NCBI GenBank assembly: GCA_000063505.1
Contig: CT971583.1
Span: 1,333,918-1,397,917 of the forward strand
Source: Synechococcus sp. WH 7803
GTDB lineage: Bacteria > Cyanobacteriota > Cyanobacteriia > PCC-6307 > Cyanobiaceae
Direction of reading: 5' to 3'
Length of the DNA stretch: 64,000 nucleotides
The translations under genes and the position numbers were made by a program. Shown in pieces: positions 1 through 8,767 of the stretch; positions within the stretch are counted from its first letter, which is position 1; every line of letters starts with the position of its first letter. The notes below the pieces were generated by a model. It saw only the letters and a program-made list of their open reading frames with translations. It ran no database searches and was not told the DNA's origin.

Positions 1-140
1 ATCTCGATCTGTTGATGGCCGAAACGGCTGAAATCCGTTCAGACCCTGAAAACAGAGCCCGAAGCCATGGACGCTGGTGCACAGCCGGCTATGTACTGGA
101 ACTCTCCCGGATCATCGATGCACGACGTCTCAATCAGTAA
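1..140 (+). CDS. C-terminal end of an unrecognised protein (5' truncated)
   Basis: An open frame enters from the left edge (codons in phase with base 3) and ends at TAA 138-140, giving 45 residues that finish in ELSRIIDARRLNQ. The other two plus frames hit stops within the first 30 bases, and this one has normal amino-acid composition, so it is probably the tail of a real gene. It ends 10 bp before the next gene, in the same direction. I do not recognise the family and too little is present to assign a function. Confidence 0.6.
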   Translation, partial: LDLLMAETAEIRSDPENRARSHGRWCTAGYVLELSRIIDARRLNQ

Positions 141-150
141 GGGTCCCCCC

Positions 151-378
151 ATGAACGCTGCACAACGACTGCTGCCCCTCACGACGCTCTTGGTTCTCTT
201 CAGTGGCACGGCCGCTCAGGCAGGGTCGGTGACCGTTGGCGGCGTCAGCGAGGCCATTGCCACCAACCGTGCCCTTGCCAAGGTTCCATCAGGCAAAACC
301 GTGACGGACACAACCTGCGAAGAGATTGGAACCGCAGGGAATTCGAGCACTTATCGCTGCACGGTCACCTGGGAGTGA
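151..378 (+). CDS. small exported protein, 75 aa
   Basis: The product begins MNAAQRLLPLTTLLVLFSGTAAQAG, a classic signal peptide with probable cleavage after AQA, leaving a mature domain of about 50 residues with two cysteines (in TTCEE and YRCTV) that could form a disulfide in the periplasm. I chose ATG 151 over an upstream ATG at 67 because the upstream option overlaps the previous gene and puts 28 unlikely residues before the signal peptide. An AAGGG lies upstream of 151. No recognised family and no function inferred beyond export. Confidence 0.6.
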   Translation: MNAAQRLLPLTTLLVLFSGTAAQAGSVTVGGVSEAIATNRALAKVPSGKTVTDTTCEEIGTAGNSSTYRCTVTWE

Positions 379-413
379 GCCCGCAACGCTGAGGTCCGGC
401 GTTGTGTTCACGG

Positions 414-554
414 TCAGCCCCCACCGCGGAGCTGGGCAAACCAGAATCCCGCGAGCTGCCAACTGGACCACAGGAAGATTCCAAGGAAGAGCCAATTCAC
501 CCACGCGGGGCGGTTCTTGTTCTCAAACATCGACAAGCTGATCAGCTCCCCCAT
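414..554 (-). CDS. small single-span membrane protein, 46 aa
   Basis: A short minus-strand frame between two larger genes encodes about 46 residues (38 if the internal ATG at 530 is used). The core NRPAWVNWLFLGIFLWSSW is a tryptophan-rich hydrophobic span, followed by LAGFWFAQLRGGG. The composition (N-terminal polar residues, one span, short tail) is that of a real small membrane protein rather than a random frame. No clear Shine-Dalgarno sequence is seen before either start. Function unknown; it could be an accessory subunit of a membrane complex, but nothing in the sequence shows which. Confidence 0.45.
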   Translation of the reverse strand: MGELISLSMFENKNRPAWVNWLFLGIFLWSSWQLAGFWFAQLRGGG

Positions 555-574
555 TCTGTGCAAACACCGCCGGT

Positions 575-826
575 TCAGACGGGGGAGTGAAGGGGTTGTT
601 TGCGCTTGAGATCGTGCATCCCCTCGAGCTGCTGATGCACGGCTTTGAGCTGACGCTGAATGTGATCGCTTTGTGGCAGCGAACTCAGGGATGCCAAGGC
701 ATGCTCCACGTGGTGCTTGGCATCAATCAGCAAACGGCAGTCGAGGCTTCCAGGCTCGTAACTCATGGCACTCGCGAAACTCCTTTTATTCAGGCGCAGC
801 CTGTTGAGATCGACTGTGTCAACCAC
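575..826 (-). CDS. conserved-looking hypothetical protein, 83 aa
   Basis: GTG start at 826, 16 bp downstream of the SNase-like gene and in the same direction, so probably cotranscribed. The product (MVDTVDLNRLRLNKRSFASA...) has no signal peptide or membrane span. Its second half (residues about 30-75) is rich in His, Leu, Gln and Glu and predicted helical, including HHVEHALASLSSLP and a possible short coiled coil. A later in-frame ATG (MSYEPGSL) is an alternative start. No family recognised. Confidence 0.5.
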   Translation of the reverse strand: MVDTVDLNRLRLNKRSFASAMSYEPGSLDCRLLIDAKHHVEHALASLSSLPQSDHIQRQLKAVHQQLEGMHDLKRKQPLHSPV

Positions 827-842
827 AACGCTTTCGACCTGA

Positions 843-1388
843 TCAAGGCTCCAGTCGCCCTCCAGATGCCTCGATCAGATTCCATGGGCGTTCAAGGCCT
901 CCCTCAACACTCCAAACCCCAAGCTGGGCTGCTTTGGCTTCACGCTCAAAACGGGGGTAATCGAGGTCATTGCACTGCCCCAGATAACCGTCGTAGGCAA
1001 AGACAGCACCTTGCGTGAGAAGAGGTGTGGCGACATCGGCGCCAGCCTTGATCAATCGAGCCACAACCCTGCCGTACACATCCCTGGCACGCAGTTCCAG
1101 AACAACGCGGTTTCCAGGCTGAAGGGAGCGACGAAGCTGATCCGTGGCGTTTTGCGCCCAAGGTCTCTGCTCGGCGAGCGGTGCCTGAATGCAGGCCAGC
1201 CTGACAGCACGACCCTCACCGTCAAGCTCAACAAGCACTTCCTGGCCGTTGTTCACCGTTAGAACCGTGACCTCCTGACGGGGATGCGGGTCTGCGGCAA
1301 CCGTCGTGGTGGGGAGCAGCGAACAGAGCGTCGCTGCAGCACCAAGAAGAATGGAATCCCGGATGCGCCCTCGTCGCGAACGTGCCAT
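843..1388 (-). CDS. exported staphylococcal-nuclease-like protein, catalytic site degenerate
   Basis: 181 residues with an N-terminal signal peptide (about 1-32) and an SNase/thermonuclease-type fold read from RLACIQAP (63-70), DVYGR (103-107) and AKAAQLGVW (151-159). In active SNases the first block is normally R-L-x-x-I-D-T-P-E. Here Asp is Gln, Thr is Ala and the Glu is Leu, so two calcium/catalytic carboxylates are missing, although both arginines (R63, R107) remain. It may be a weak or non-catalytic nucleic-acid-binding domain in the periplasm. The start overlaps the upstream gene's stop by one base (TGATG), implying coupling. Nuclease activity is not assured. Confidence 0.75.
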   Translation of the reverse strand: MARSRRGRIRDSILLGAAATLCSLLPTTTVAADPHPRQEVTVLTVNNGQEVLVELDGEGRAVRLACIQAPLAEQRPWAQNATDQLRRSLQPGNRVVLELRARDVYGRVVARLIKAGADVATPLLTQGAVFAYDGYLGQCNDLDYPRFEREAKAAQLGVWSVEGGLERPWNLIEASGGRLEP

Positions 1389-2041
1389 CAGCTCGGTACC
1401 GCCTCAACGTCAATGAACTCTCCCGACTCCATGGCCTGTGCTGTGAGGTATCGGAGTGTTCGGTTACGGATCAACTGAACCTCAATCGCATTCCAGGTGC
1501 CACCGATCACGCACCCCACCAGCGGAACCGTTTTGGTGACCAAAGCACGTTGACTCACCCTGCGCCCGAAGACTCGCGTCATCACCCCATTGATCAAGGC
1601 GAGACTGCGCTTGTTGATCAGCTTCAACACCATCTCACGGGTGGCCGTGTGAGCGGCCTTCAACCCAAGCTCCACACCCACTTGGCTGATCACACTGGAG
1701 CCGAAAATCGGGAACAGCAACTCATGGCGGGCGTTCTCACTCTCGAGGAAACCAGGAATTAAAAGCTCGGCAGCGCAGGCTGCAGCAAACAACTGGGTCC
1801 GCGTTGTGACCGACAGGTCTGCGAGGGCCCCAGCCACACTGAGCACTGGATTCGCGGCCAATCCCATCGCCGCTCCTGCTGAAATCACACGCAAGCGTGC
1901 GTCGCTGAACGCGCGTTCAGCGAGTTCGTAGGTCGTGGCATTCGGATAACGGCGACGCAGGTGATCCACTTCGCAACGAACTTTCTGGGCATCAAAACTG
2001 ATGACCCAGTCGAGCAAGTCAGCAACTGAATTCAGCGCCAA
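1388..2041 (-). CDS. conserved hypothetical protein with hydrophobic glycine/alanine-rich segments (EcsC-like by resemblance)
   Basis: 217 residues. The N-terminal ~55 residues are soluble and charged. A long Ala/Gly-rich hydrophobic stretch follows (about 55-105), then a basic region with VMTRVFGRRVSQRA and a C-terminal PLVGCVIGGTWN (about 175-190). That layout resembles EcsC-family or vesicle-associated bacterial proteins, but no decisive motif is visible, so the resemblance is an inference. It is the first gene of a probable three-gene minus-strand unit with the SNase-like gene (1-bp overlap) and the 83-aa protein. Function unknown. Confidence 0.6.
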   Translation of the reverse strand: MALNSVADLLDWVISFDAQKVRCEVDHLRRRYPNATTYELAERAFSDARLRVISAGAAMGLAANPVLSVAGALADLSVTTRTQLFAAACAAELLIPGFLESENARHELLFPIFGSSVISQVGVELGLKAAHTATREMVLKLINKRSLALINGVMTRVFGRRVSQRALVTKTVPLVGCVIGGTWNAIEVQLIRNRTLRYLTAQAMESGEFIDVEAVPS

Positions 2042-2092
2042 AGAGACAGGCCCCCCGTCTCACAACCGATCGGGATCGACAAGGTTCAATCC

Positions 2093-4264
2093 TCAACGAA
2101 CGAAGAGCATTTCCCGGTACGAGGGCAGGGGCCAGCGATCGTCGTCAACAAGATTCTCGAGGGCATCCACGGTCTCGCGAATCTGCTGCAGGCGGGGCAG
2201 CAGAACATCCGCACAGTGCGTCATGGCGGCGGCGGTGTCGCCGTTGTGCAACTGGTGTAACTCTCCGGCCAGCGCCGTTGCATGGTCATCCATACGCCCG
2301 TGCAGCTCAGCGATCTGATGGAGTACGCGGGTTTCGGGTTGAAGTCCGATCGACTGCTGCTGTTGCAGGCTGGATGCCAGAGCGCTCAGATGGTTTTGAA
2401 CAGCGGGGCTGATCTGCGTGCGCACCATGGAGAGCGCCACCTTGGCCTCCACTTCAATCGCAAGGGTGTACTGCTCTCCATACACCTCGTAGCGGCTTTC
2501 CATCTCCACCGGCGAGATCACGCCATGCCGCTGGAACAGGCTTCGCACCTCTTCACGGCGCAGCACCGGCAGAGCTTCGGCGGTGTTGCGGAGATTTTCG
2601 AGACCACGGTCGTCGGTGGCTTCGCGATGCCAGGCGTCGGAGTAGCCATCACCGCCGAACACGGCGGCGCCATGCTGATTCATGATCTGCCGAATCACGG
2701 ACGCCGCTGACTGCTCGAGACTCTGGCCCGTGCCCATCTCCGCTTCAAGGCGATCGCTGATCCATTCGAGGGAATCAGCCATCACGGTATTCATGGCCAC
2801 GAGGGGCCCTGCGACTGACTGACCAGAGCCAACAGCACGGAATTCAAACCTGTTTCCGGTGAAGGCGAAGGGAGACGTGCGGTTGCGATCTCCGGCATCT
2901 TTGGGGAATTCCGGAAGGGTATCCACGCCCAAGCGCATCACCCCGCCGTTGGAACTTCCTGTGGCCTCTCCGCGCTGGATCTGTTGGAAGACCTGCTCCA
3001 GCTGCTGTCCGAGGTAAACGGAAATAATCGCCGGGGGAGCTTCGTTCGCGCCGAGGCGATGGTCATTGCCTGCCGTAGCCACAACAGCACGCAACAGAGG
3101 GCCATGACAGTGCACACCGCGGATCACGGCAGCACAGAACAACAGGAACTGAAGGTTGTCGTGAGGTGTACGGCCGGGATCCAGAAGATTCCCCTGGGTG
3201 CTGTTCCCAACGGACCAGTTCACATGCTTTCCGGAGCCGTTGATTCCGGCGAACGGCTTTTCATGAAGCAGGCAGGTGAAGCCATGGCGCTTGGCGGTGC
3301 TGCGCAGCGTTGTCATGATCAGCTGCTGATGGTCCGTCGCCACATTGGCGGCTTCGTGAACCGGCGCGATCTCGAACTGGCCGGGAGCGACTTCGTTGTG
3401 ACGCGTCTTGGCTGGAATCCTCAGTCTGTAGAGCTGACTCTCCACGTCTTGCATGAACACCTGCACGCGTTCCGGAATCGCTCCGAAATAGTGGTCGTCA
3501 AATTGCTGACCCTTGGGTGATGCCGCACCGAACAAGGTGCGACCGGCAAGAAGTAGGTCGGGCCTGAGGGTGGCGAACTGGGTGTCAACGAGGAAGTATT
3601 CCTGCTCAGCCCCGCAGGAGCTGTTCACCGGTGCCACCTCATCATTGCCAAGCAGGTGAAGCAACCGCTTCGCCTGGCGATTCATGGCGGCATTCGAGCG
3701 CAACAGCGGCGTTTTCTTGTCGAGCGCCTCGCCGGTCCAGCTCACAAACACGGTGGGGATGCAGAGCGTCACGCCATTGGGGGTGCGCATCAAATAAGCC
3801 GGACTGGTGATGTCCCAGGCCGTGTAACCCCGGGCTTCGAAGGTGGAGCGGATGCCTCCATTGGGAAAGGAGCTGCCGTCAGGCTCCCCCTGCACAAGAA
3901 GCTTCCCTGAGAACTCATGGATCGCCTGCCCATCACCCTGCGGACTGATGAAGCCGTCATGCTTCTCCGCGGTGGAGTTGGTGAGCGGATAGAAAACGTG
4001 GGCGTAGTAATGGGCACCCTGGGACACAGCCCAGTCCTTCATCGACTGGGCCACCACATCGGCAACAGCAAGATCGAGACGCCCACCGTCACGAATCACG
4101 CGTCGAACCGCTTTGTAGGACTCCTTCGGAAGAGCACTTTTCATGCGCGCAAGCGTGAACACGTCGCTGGCCCAGATCTCTTCAAGAGGTTGCGCAGGTG
4201 CACAGTCCACGGGCGTGCGCTGCTGGATGGCCTGAAGAGCAGCCAGACGGGCGGGATGGGGCAT
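2093..4264 (-). CDS. glnN: glutamine synthetase type III (GlnN)
   Basis: Makes glutamine from glutamate, ammonia and ATP in the cytoplasm. At 723 residues it has the length of type III enzymes (types I and II are roughly 350-470). Metal and substrate blocks are readable: [10 protein letters not shown] (218-227), NEVAPGQFE (290-298) and [11 protein letters not shown] (341-351), with the type III block [12 protein letters not shown] further on. In cyanobacteria GlnN commonly supplements or replaces GlnA and is nitrogen-regulated through NtcA. I see no GTA-N8-TAC box in the 47 bp separating it from the upstream arsJ gene, so it may be transcribed from within or before arsJ. Confidence 0.95.
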   Translation of the reverse strand: MPHPARLAALQAIQQRTPVDCAPAQPLEEIWASDVFTLARMKSALPKESYKAVRRVIRDGGRLDLAVADVVAQSMKDWAVSQGAHYYAHVFYPLTNSTAEKHDGFISPQGDGQAIHEFSGKLLVQGEPDGSSFPNGGIRSTFEARGYTAWDITSPAYLMRTPNGVTLCIPTVFVSWTGEALDKKTPLLRSNAAMNRQAKRLLHLLGNDEVAPVNSSCGAEQEYFLVDTQFATLRPDLLLAGRTLFGAASPKGQQFDDHYFGAIPERVQVFMQDVESQLYRLRIPAKTRHNEVAPGQFEIAPVHEAANVATDHQQLIMTTLRSTAKRHGFTCLLHEKPFAGINGSGKHVNWSVGNSTQGNLLDPGRTPHDNLQFLLFCAAVIRGVHCHGPLLRAVVATAGNDHRLGANEAPPAIISVYLGQQLEQVFQQIQRGEATGSSNGGVMRLGVDTLPEFPKDAGDRNRTSPFAFTGNRFEFRAVGSGQSVAGPLVAMNTVMADSLEWISDRLEAEMGTGQSLEQSAASVIRQIMNQHGAAVFGGDGYSDAWHREATDDRGLENLRNTAEALPVLRREEVRSLFQRHGVISPVEMESRYEVYGEQYTLAIEVEAKVALSMVRTQISPAVQNHLSALASSLQQQQSIGLQPETRVLHQIAELHGRMDDHATALAGELHQLHNGDTAAAMTHCADVLLPRLQQIRETVDALENLVDDDRWPLPSYREMLFVR

Positions 4265-4311
4265 GGTGCAAGAAACCGCAGGGCAGCGGGATGAAGCTCG
4301 TTAACCCGACG

Positions 4312-5565
4312 CTAAGCCGCCGTCAGCCGAACGGCAGGAAGCCGCAGGCTGGTGAGCCAAGAGAGCAACACCAACACTGATGACGTCCAGAGGCAGGCCT
4401 GCATTCCCGAGCTGGGCGTCCCGCCGATCAGAAACACCGCTCCGGACAGCAGCGTTCCAACCAGACGACCGGCCGCATTCGCCATGTAATAGAAGCCCAC
4501 GTTGAGGCTCACACTCTCCGCATCCGTGTAAGCCAACACCATGTAGGAGTGGATGGAGGAGTTCATGGCAAACACGACTCCGAAGGCGGCCAGACCACCC
4601 ACGATTGCCACAGTCACATCGACCTCACGCAACAGAGCGATGGCAATCAATGCAGGAATCGCGGTGAGCACCGCGCTCCAAAACTGCACAGCCGATGCCC
4701 CAGGACTTTCACGCTGTCCCCAGAGGCGACGCAGTCCTGGCGCCGTGCCCTGCACGATGCCGTAACCGATCACCCAGAGGCCGAGAAAGCCGCCGATTTC
4801 CCAGAATCCCCAGCCAAGGGAAGCTTCGAGAAACACAGGCAGTGCCACCACAAACCACACATCGCGGGCACCGAACAGGAAGAACCGAGCGGCAGAAAGC
4901 ACATTGATGCCCTCACTCTTGGAAAACAGAGAGGAAAACGCCGGTTTGGCCTTCATCTTGCCGATCTCGCCCGGCAACACCAGGGTGACGAGAAAAGCCA
5001 AGGCAAGACCTGCAGCCATCCAGGCCACAGCAGCATTGAAGCTCAAGGCTGTCAGCAACACACCCCCGAGGAAAAATCCAACACCCTTCAGGGCATTTTT
5101 CGAGCCGGTGAGAATGGCCACCCATTTGAACAGTTGCTTTTCACCCTTCTGAGCATCATCCGGCGTTTCCGGAACCACCGTTTTGATTGCGCTCTTCGCG
5201 CTCATCTTGTTGAGATCTTTGGCAATCCCACTGATCGCCTGAGCGACCATCACGTACACCACGCTCAGCAGCTTCGGCCAGGATTCCGCGACGGGAACCA
5301 GCATCAACAACGCCAAAATTTGCAGAAGCGTGCCCACCCAGAGGGTGAGCCGCAATCCATAACGCGCTCCGATCCAACCTCCATAGAGATTGGTGAGAAC
5401 CCCGAAGAACTCGTAGAAGAGAAACAGGAAGGCGATCTCAAGAGTGGAGTATCCGAGCTCGTGGAAATGGAACACAACCAACATGCGCAAGGCGCCGTCG
5501 GTGAGCGTGAACGCCCAGTAGTTGGCGGTCACGATTCCGTACTGCTGCAGAGCGGAGAGCTTCAC
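4312..5565 (-). CDS. arsJ: ArsJ, MFS efflux permease for 1-arseno-3-phosphoglycerate
   Basis: 417-residue multi-span permease beginning [20 protein letters not shown]. The start is the GTG in a GTGA overlap with the gap stop (5562-5565); this excludes the 19 N-terminal residues of a longer frame. Established knowledge: ArsJ exports the unstable arsenylated 3-phosphoglycerate made by GAPDH when arsenate replaces phosphate, giving a detoxification cycle. The overlapping gap gene upstream and the divergent arsR gene are the standard context, and they raise confidence well above what sequence alone would give. The protein has about a dozen hydrophobic segments with a charged central loop near residues 145-160 ([11 protein letters not shown]). 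Confidence 0.9.
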   Translation of the reverse strand: MKLSALQQYGIVTANYWAFTLTDGALRMLVVFHFHELGYSTLEIAFLFLFYEFFGVLTNLYGGWIGARYGLRLTLWVGTLLQILALLMLVPVAESWPKLLSVVYVMVAQAISGIAKDLNKMSAKSAIKTVVPETPDDAQKGEKQLFKWVAILTGSKNALKGVGFFLGGVLLTALSFNAAVAWMAAGLALAFLVTLVLPGEIGKMKAKPAFSSLFSKSEGINVLSAARFFLFGARDVWFVVALPVFLEASLGWGFWEIGGFLGLWVIGYGIVQGTAPGLRRLWGQRESPGASAVQFWSAVLTAIPALIAIALLREVDVTVAIVGGLAAFGVVFAMNSSIHSYMVLAYTDAESVSLNVGFYYMANAAGRLVGTLLSGAVFLIGGTPSSGMQACLWTSSVLVLLSWLTSLRLPAVRLTAA

Positions 5566-6584
5566 GCGTCCAGCCCCACCACGTGACAGGTGAGGTCTGC
5601 CATCCGGCAGCTGTAGCCCCACTCATTGTCGTACCAGGCGAACACCTTCAACTGGTTGTCGTCGACCACCATCGTCGACAGGGCATCGATGATCGAACTG
5701 CGGTTGTCGTTGGTGTAATCGCACGACACCAAGGGGCGCTCCTCGTAGCCCAGGATTCCCTTCAACGCGCCCTCTGAGGCGGCCTTGAACGCGGCATTCA
5801 CCTGCTCGACGGTGACGGTCTGCTTGAGCTCGAACACCGCATCGGTGAGCGATCCATTCAGAAGTGGCACCCGCACGGCATGGCCGTTGAGCTTGCCCTT
5901 GAGTTCGGGGAAGATCATGGCAATCGCCTTGGCGGAGCCCGTGGTGGTGGGGATCAGGGATGTGAGGCCGGAGCGGGCCCGGCGCAGATCGCTCTTGAAC
6001 GCATCGATCGGCACCTGGGTGTTGGTGATGTCGTGAATGGTGGTGATCATTCCGTGCTCGATGCCGAAGCTCTCGTGCACCACCTTCACCACGGGAGCGA
6101 GGCAGTTGGTGGTGCACGAGGCAGCCGTCACCAACTTGTGCCGCTCAGGCTCATAAAGGTCGTGATTGATGCCGTAAACGATGTTGAGTGCCTCCTCGCC
6201 GGCCACTTCACCCTTCACCGGACAGGCCACCACCACCCGTTTCAGCCCCACCTGCTCGAAATAGGGCGTGAGGGTCTCTGGCGTTTTGATTTTGCCGCTG
6301 GCCTCGAGCACCATCTCCACCCCGCGCTCCGTCCAGGGCACGGCTGTGGGGTCTTTCTCGCTCGACCAGGTCAGTGGTGATCCCTCCACGGAAAAACCAT
6401 TTGCATCGCTGGTGATGTTGCGATCCCAGCGTCCATGCACTGAGTCGAACTCCAGGAGGTGAGCGGCGGTCGCAGCATCACCGGCGGGGTCATTCACATG
6501 CACCAGCTCGATGCCGGGGCGTCCCCACAGCGCTCTGAACACGAGGCGACCGATTCGCCCGAAGCCATTGATGCCGATCCGCAT
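5562..6584 (-). CDS. gap: glyceraldehyde-3-phosphate dehydrogenase of the arsenate-resistance operon
   Basis: 340 residues. The Rossmann start [13 protein letters not shown] (1-13) with Asn31-Asp32 after the second strand points to NAD-type cofactor use, and ASCTTNC carries the catalytic Cys157. I chose ATG 6584 because the GAPDH family begins exactly there; a longer frame adds 61 non-homologous residues. In ars operons this isozyme forms 1-arseno-3-phosphoglycerate from glyceraldehyde-3-phosphate and arsenate, which ArsJ then exports. It overlaps arsJ by 4 bp and faces arsR across 121 bp, so it is almost certainly ArsR-controlled rather than the main Calvin-cycle or glycolytic GAPDH, which is expected elsewhere in the genome. 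Confidence 0.93.
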   Translation of the reverse strand: MRIGINGFGRIGRLVFRALWGRPGIELVHVNDPAGDAATAAHLLEFDSVHGRWDRNITSDANGFSVEGSPLTWSSEKDPTAVPWTERGVEMVLEASGKIKTPETLTPYFEQVGLKRVVVACPVKGEVAGEEALNIVYGINHDLYEPERHKLVTAASCTTNCLAPVVKVVHESFGIEHGMITTIHDITNTQVPIDAFKSDLRRARSGLTSLIPTTTGSAKAIAMIFPELKGKLNGHAVRVPLLNGSLTDAVFELKQTVTVEQVNAAFKAASEGALKGILGYEERPLVSCDYTNDNRSSIIDALSTMVVDDNQLKVFAWYDNEWGYSCRMADLTCHVVGLDA

Positions 6585-6610
6585 GGAGGTCTGCCGTGCA
6601 TTCACCAAAT

Positions 6611-6626
6611 AAACTTGATCAATCAC
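6611..6626. promoter_or_regulatory. candidate ArsR operator between gap and arsR
   Basis: The 121-bp divergent intergenic region contains the palindrome TTGATCAA (6615-6622). ArsR/SmtB operators are typically ATCAA/TTGAT half-sites, usually with a spacer, so this compact form is only suggestive. It lies about 30 bp upstream of gap and 83 bp upstream of arsR, where one repressor could act on both. Confidence 0.3.
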
Positions 6627-6705
6627 GTGCCATCCCGCAAGTGCCTGGATCACACGAGGCGTTGTGCAAGCACCGCTAACGTTTTTCCAATAGCACGCCT
6701 CGCCG

Positions 6706-7038
6706 ATGCCATCCATCGAGGCCAAGCACCGCTCTCTCGATGCAGCGCAGGCCTGCAGCCTCCTCAAGGCCTTGTCGGATCCCCTCCGCCTTCAGGTTCT
6801 TGAGCAGCTCTCCACAGGAGAACGCTGCGTCTGCGATCTCACCAGTTCCCTCGCGCTCTCCCAGTCGCGCCTGTCCTTCCACCTCAAGGTGATGAAGGAG
6901 GCGGGTCTCCTCAGCGACCGCCAAAGCGGGCGGTGGGTGTATTACCGGATCAGGCCGGAGTCACTGAATGCCTTGCAGGGCTGGCTCCAAGACCTCACCC
7001 ACTCCTGCCAAACCCCGGCCAGCAGCTGCGCTGAATAA
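6706..7038 (+). CDS. arsR: ArsR/SmtB-family metalloregulatory repressor
   Basis: 110-residue winged-helix regulator: [15 protein letters not shown] (21-35), then the metal loop ERCVCDL with Cys41 and Cys43, then the recognition helix [13 protein letters not shown]. The third cysteine of the E. coli-type site (CVCDLC) is Thr46 here, but two further cysteines lie in the C-terminal tail (Cys101, Cys108) and could complete an As(III) site, as in ArsR variants with relocated sites. Divergent from gap-arsJ, so it probably represses that operon and itself, with release by arsenite. The sensing chemistry is inferred, not shown. Confidence 0.92.
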   Translation: MPSIEAKHRSLDAAQACSLLKALSDPLRLQVLEQLSTGERCVCDLTSSLALSQSRLSFHLKVMKEAGLLSDRQSGRWVYYRIRPESLNALQGWLQDLTHSCQTPASSCAE

Positions 7039-7043
7039 CTGCG

Positions 7044-7667
7044 ATGGAGCACTCCACTCACGATGCACGGCTGTTTTTCCCGGCTACGCAACGCAATGTG
7101 CAAGCGATCGGAGACGTGCTGGCCGACTCCCTCCCTTCCGCAGGACTCATTCTCGAACTGGCCAGCGGGTCGGGGGAGCACGGCGTTGCCTTCCAACAAC
7201 GATTCCCCAGAATCACCTGGCAGTGCAGCGACCCAGAGCCCGACCACTGCCGCAGCATCAGCGCCTGGATTGCCCACGCGGGACTGACCTCTTCCATGCC
7301 ACAACCTCTGGCTTTGGATGTGTGTGCACCCAACTGGGTGCAGGATCTGCCAACAGCACCAGCGATGGTTGTGGCGGTGAACCTTTTGCATATCTCGCCA
7401 TGGGAGTGCACGCGGGCCCTGATGCAGGGCTCAGCGCGTCAGCTGTTACCCGGCGGTCGACTCTTGATCTACGGGCCATTTCGCCTTGAAGGGAAGCATG
7501 TGAGCGCAAGCAACCAACTGTTCGACACATCGCTGCAGGAACGCAATTCCAGCTGGGGGGTGCGCGATCAAGAGGCCGTGATCGAGGAAGCCCAAGGGGC
7601 AGGACTGTCGCTTCAAGACATCCGCTTGATGCCGTCAAACAACAGAATCATCCTTTTCGAGCGCTGA
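7044..7667 (+). CDS. DUF938 family class I SAM-dependent methyltransferase
   Basis: 207 residues. The SAM-binding motif LELASGSGEHGVAF (37-50) near the N-terminus and the opening RLFFPATQRNVQAI are characteristic of DUF938 proteins (METTL26-like). It starts 5 bp after arsR, so it is likely read from the same transcript and may share its arsenic control. Substrate unknown. It is not ArsM: the conserved ArsM cysteines are absent. The C-terminal block MPSNNRIILFER is also family-typical. Confidence 0.75.
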   Translation: MEHSTHDARLFFPATQRNVQAIGDVLADSLPSAGLILELASGSGEHGVAFQQRFPRITWQCSDPEPDHCRSISAWIAHAGLTSSMPQPLALDVCAPNWVQDLPTAPAMVVAVNLLHISPWECTRALMQGSARQLLPGGRLLIYGPFRLEGKHVSASNQLFDTSLQERNSSWGVRDQEAVIEEAQGAGLSLQDIRLMPSNNRIILFER

Positions 7668-7682
7668 AAACCGAGGCTTTGG

Positions 7683-8645
7683 ATGGAAAGCACACTGATA
7701 CAGGGCTTGGGCTTTGTGCTCGTCGTGCTGGCCTGCACGGCCAATGATTCCCTGCAGACCCTCGGAACATTCCTGGTCAGCAACCGGGGACGAACACCAC
7801 TCTGGCTGCAAGTGCTCTGGATCTGCTTGGCAACGGCAGCAATCCTGATGTTCGGATGGATCCGCTATCACGGCGATCCGGCCTGGGATCGCTTGGGATC
7901 ATTCCCTCCCCCGGAGGCATTCAGCTGGTTTTATCTGATCCCACCGCTCACGATTGCAGCATTGACCTGGTGGGGAGCTCCGATCGGAACTTCGATTCTG
8001 GTGCTGTCTGCATTTGCACCGATGCAGACCACTGCGCTGGTGAAGACATCAGCACTGGGGTATCTGCTCGCCCTGGTGATCAGCTTGCTTCTCTATGGCC
8101 TGGGGCTCTGGCTGCTGGAGAAACGGTTCAGCCGCAGCACTGAGCCCTCTTCAACTGCGCTGCCGAAACGCTGGCTGATCCTGCAGTGGTTCAGCACAGC
8201 TTGGCTGTGGTGTCAGTGGATGATTCAAAACGCCGCCAGCCTGTATGTGTATCTGCCGAGGCGACTGAGCCTCGAGGAACTGTTGTTAAGCATTGCCGTG
8301 ATCTGCGCGGCCCTCGCCCTGATCTTTGCCTGGGGAGGTGGACCGATCCAATCCATCATTCGCCGCAAGATCAACATCCACGACATCCGATCCGCAACAT
8401 TGATCGACCTTGTATTCGGAATGATTTTGTTCACCAGGGCGCTCAGCATGTCGATGATTCCCCTCAGCACCACCTGGGTGTTCCTTGGCTTATTGGCCGG
8501 TCGAGAGTTGGCCCTGGTGGCACGCCTGCATCAAGCGTCGCCTGGGCAAGCCATCAAGCAGCTGGTGAGAGATCTGTTCAAAGCCAGCGTCGGCGTTGGC
8601 GTGAGTATCGCTGTGGCGTCGTCTCTGCAACTGGTCTTGATGTGA
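7683..8645 (+). CDS. multi-span membrane protein, divergent PiT (phosphate transporter)-like
   Basis: 320 residues with about eight hydrophobic segments, starting 15 bp after the DUF938 gene. Two motif pairs recall the internal duplication of PiT phosphate permeases: ANDSLQTLGT (20-29) with APIGTSILVLSA (99-110) in the first half, and QNAASLYVYL (182-191) with IPLSTTWVFLGLLAG (259-273) in the second. PiT proteins have GANDVANA-type and P(V/I)STTH-type motifs at the equivalent places. Here Asn-Asp is kept in repeat one and ST-T in repeat two, but each repeat is degenerate. Position in the ars cluster suggests phosphate or arsenate handling. Homology is inferred; it could be an unrelated membrane family. 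Confidence 0.6.
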   Translation: MESTLIQGLGFVLVVLACTANDSLQTLGTFLVSNRGRTPLWLQVLWICLATAAILMFGWIRYHGDPAWDRLGSFPPPEAFSWFYLIPPLTIAALTWWGAPIGTSILVLSAFAPMQTTALVKTSALGYLLALVISLLLYGLGLWLLEKRFSRSTEPSSTALPKRWLILQWFSTAWLWCQWMIQNAASLYVYLPRRLSLEELLLSIAVICAALALIFAWGGGPIQSIIRRKINIHDIRSATLIDLVFGMILFTRALSMSMIPLSTTWVFLGLLAGRELALVARLHQASPGQAIKQLVRDLFKASVGVGVSIAVASSLQLVLM

Positions 8646-8680
8646 GGCCTGCGTTACTCCGGTCCCCGGAGCACGCATCA

Positions 8681-8743
8681 AGTCACCCCGCAGATACCCC
8701 AGAGTCACCCACAAGTTGCTCTGCAGTCACTCTGAGCTAAGAT
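8681..8743 (+). promoter_or_regulatory. phased AGTCAC repeats and candidate promoter before the RHH gene
   Basis: AGTCAC(C/T)C occurs at 8681, 8703 and 8725, exactly 22 bp apart (two helical turns). A -10-like TAAGAT lies at 8738-8743, with a weak -35-like TTGCTC at 8717, so the third repeat falls between them. The downstream gene encodes a ribbon-helix-helix protein, a class that binds short direct repeats, so autoregulation is a reasonable inference. Confidence 0.4.
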
Positions 8744-8767
8744 CCAAGCATTCAGCCGTCCCGCTCC

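Noticed and set aside
4549-5586. 345-codon open frame antisense to arsJ
   Set aside because: Same reason: low-complexity product and no start signal, while arsJ is well supported by context.
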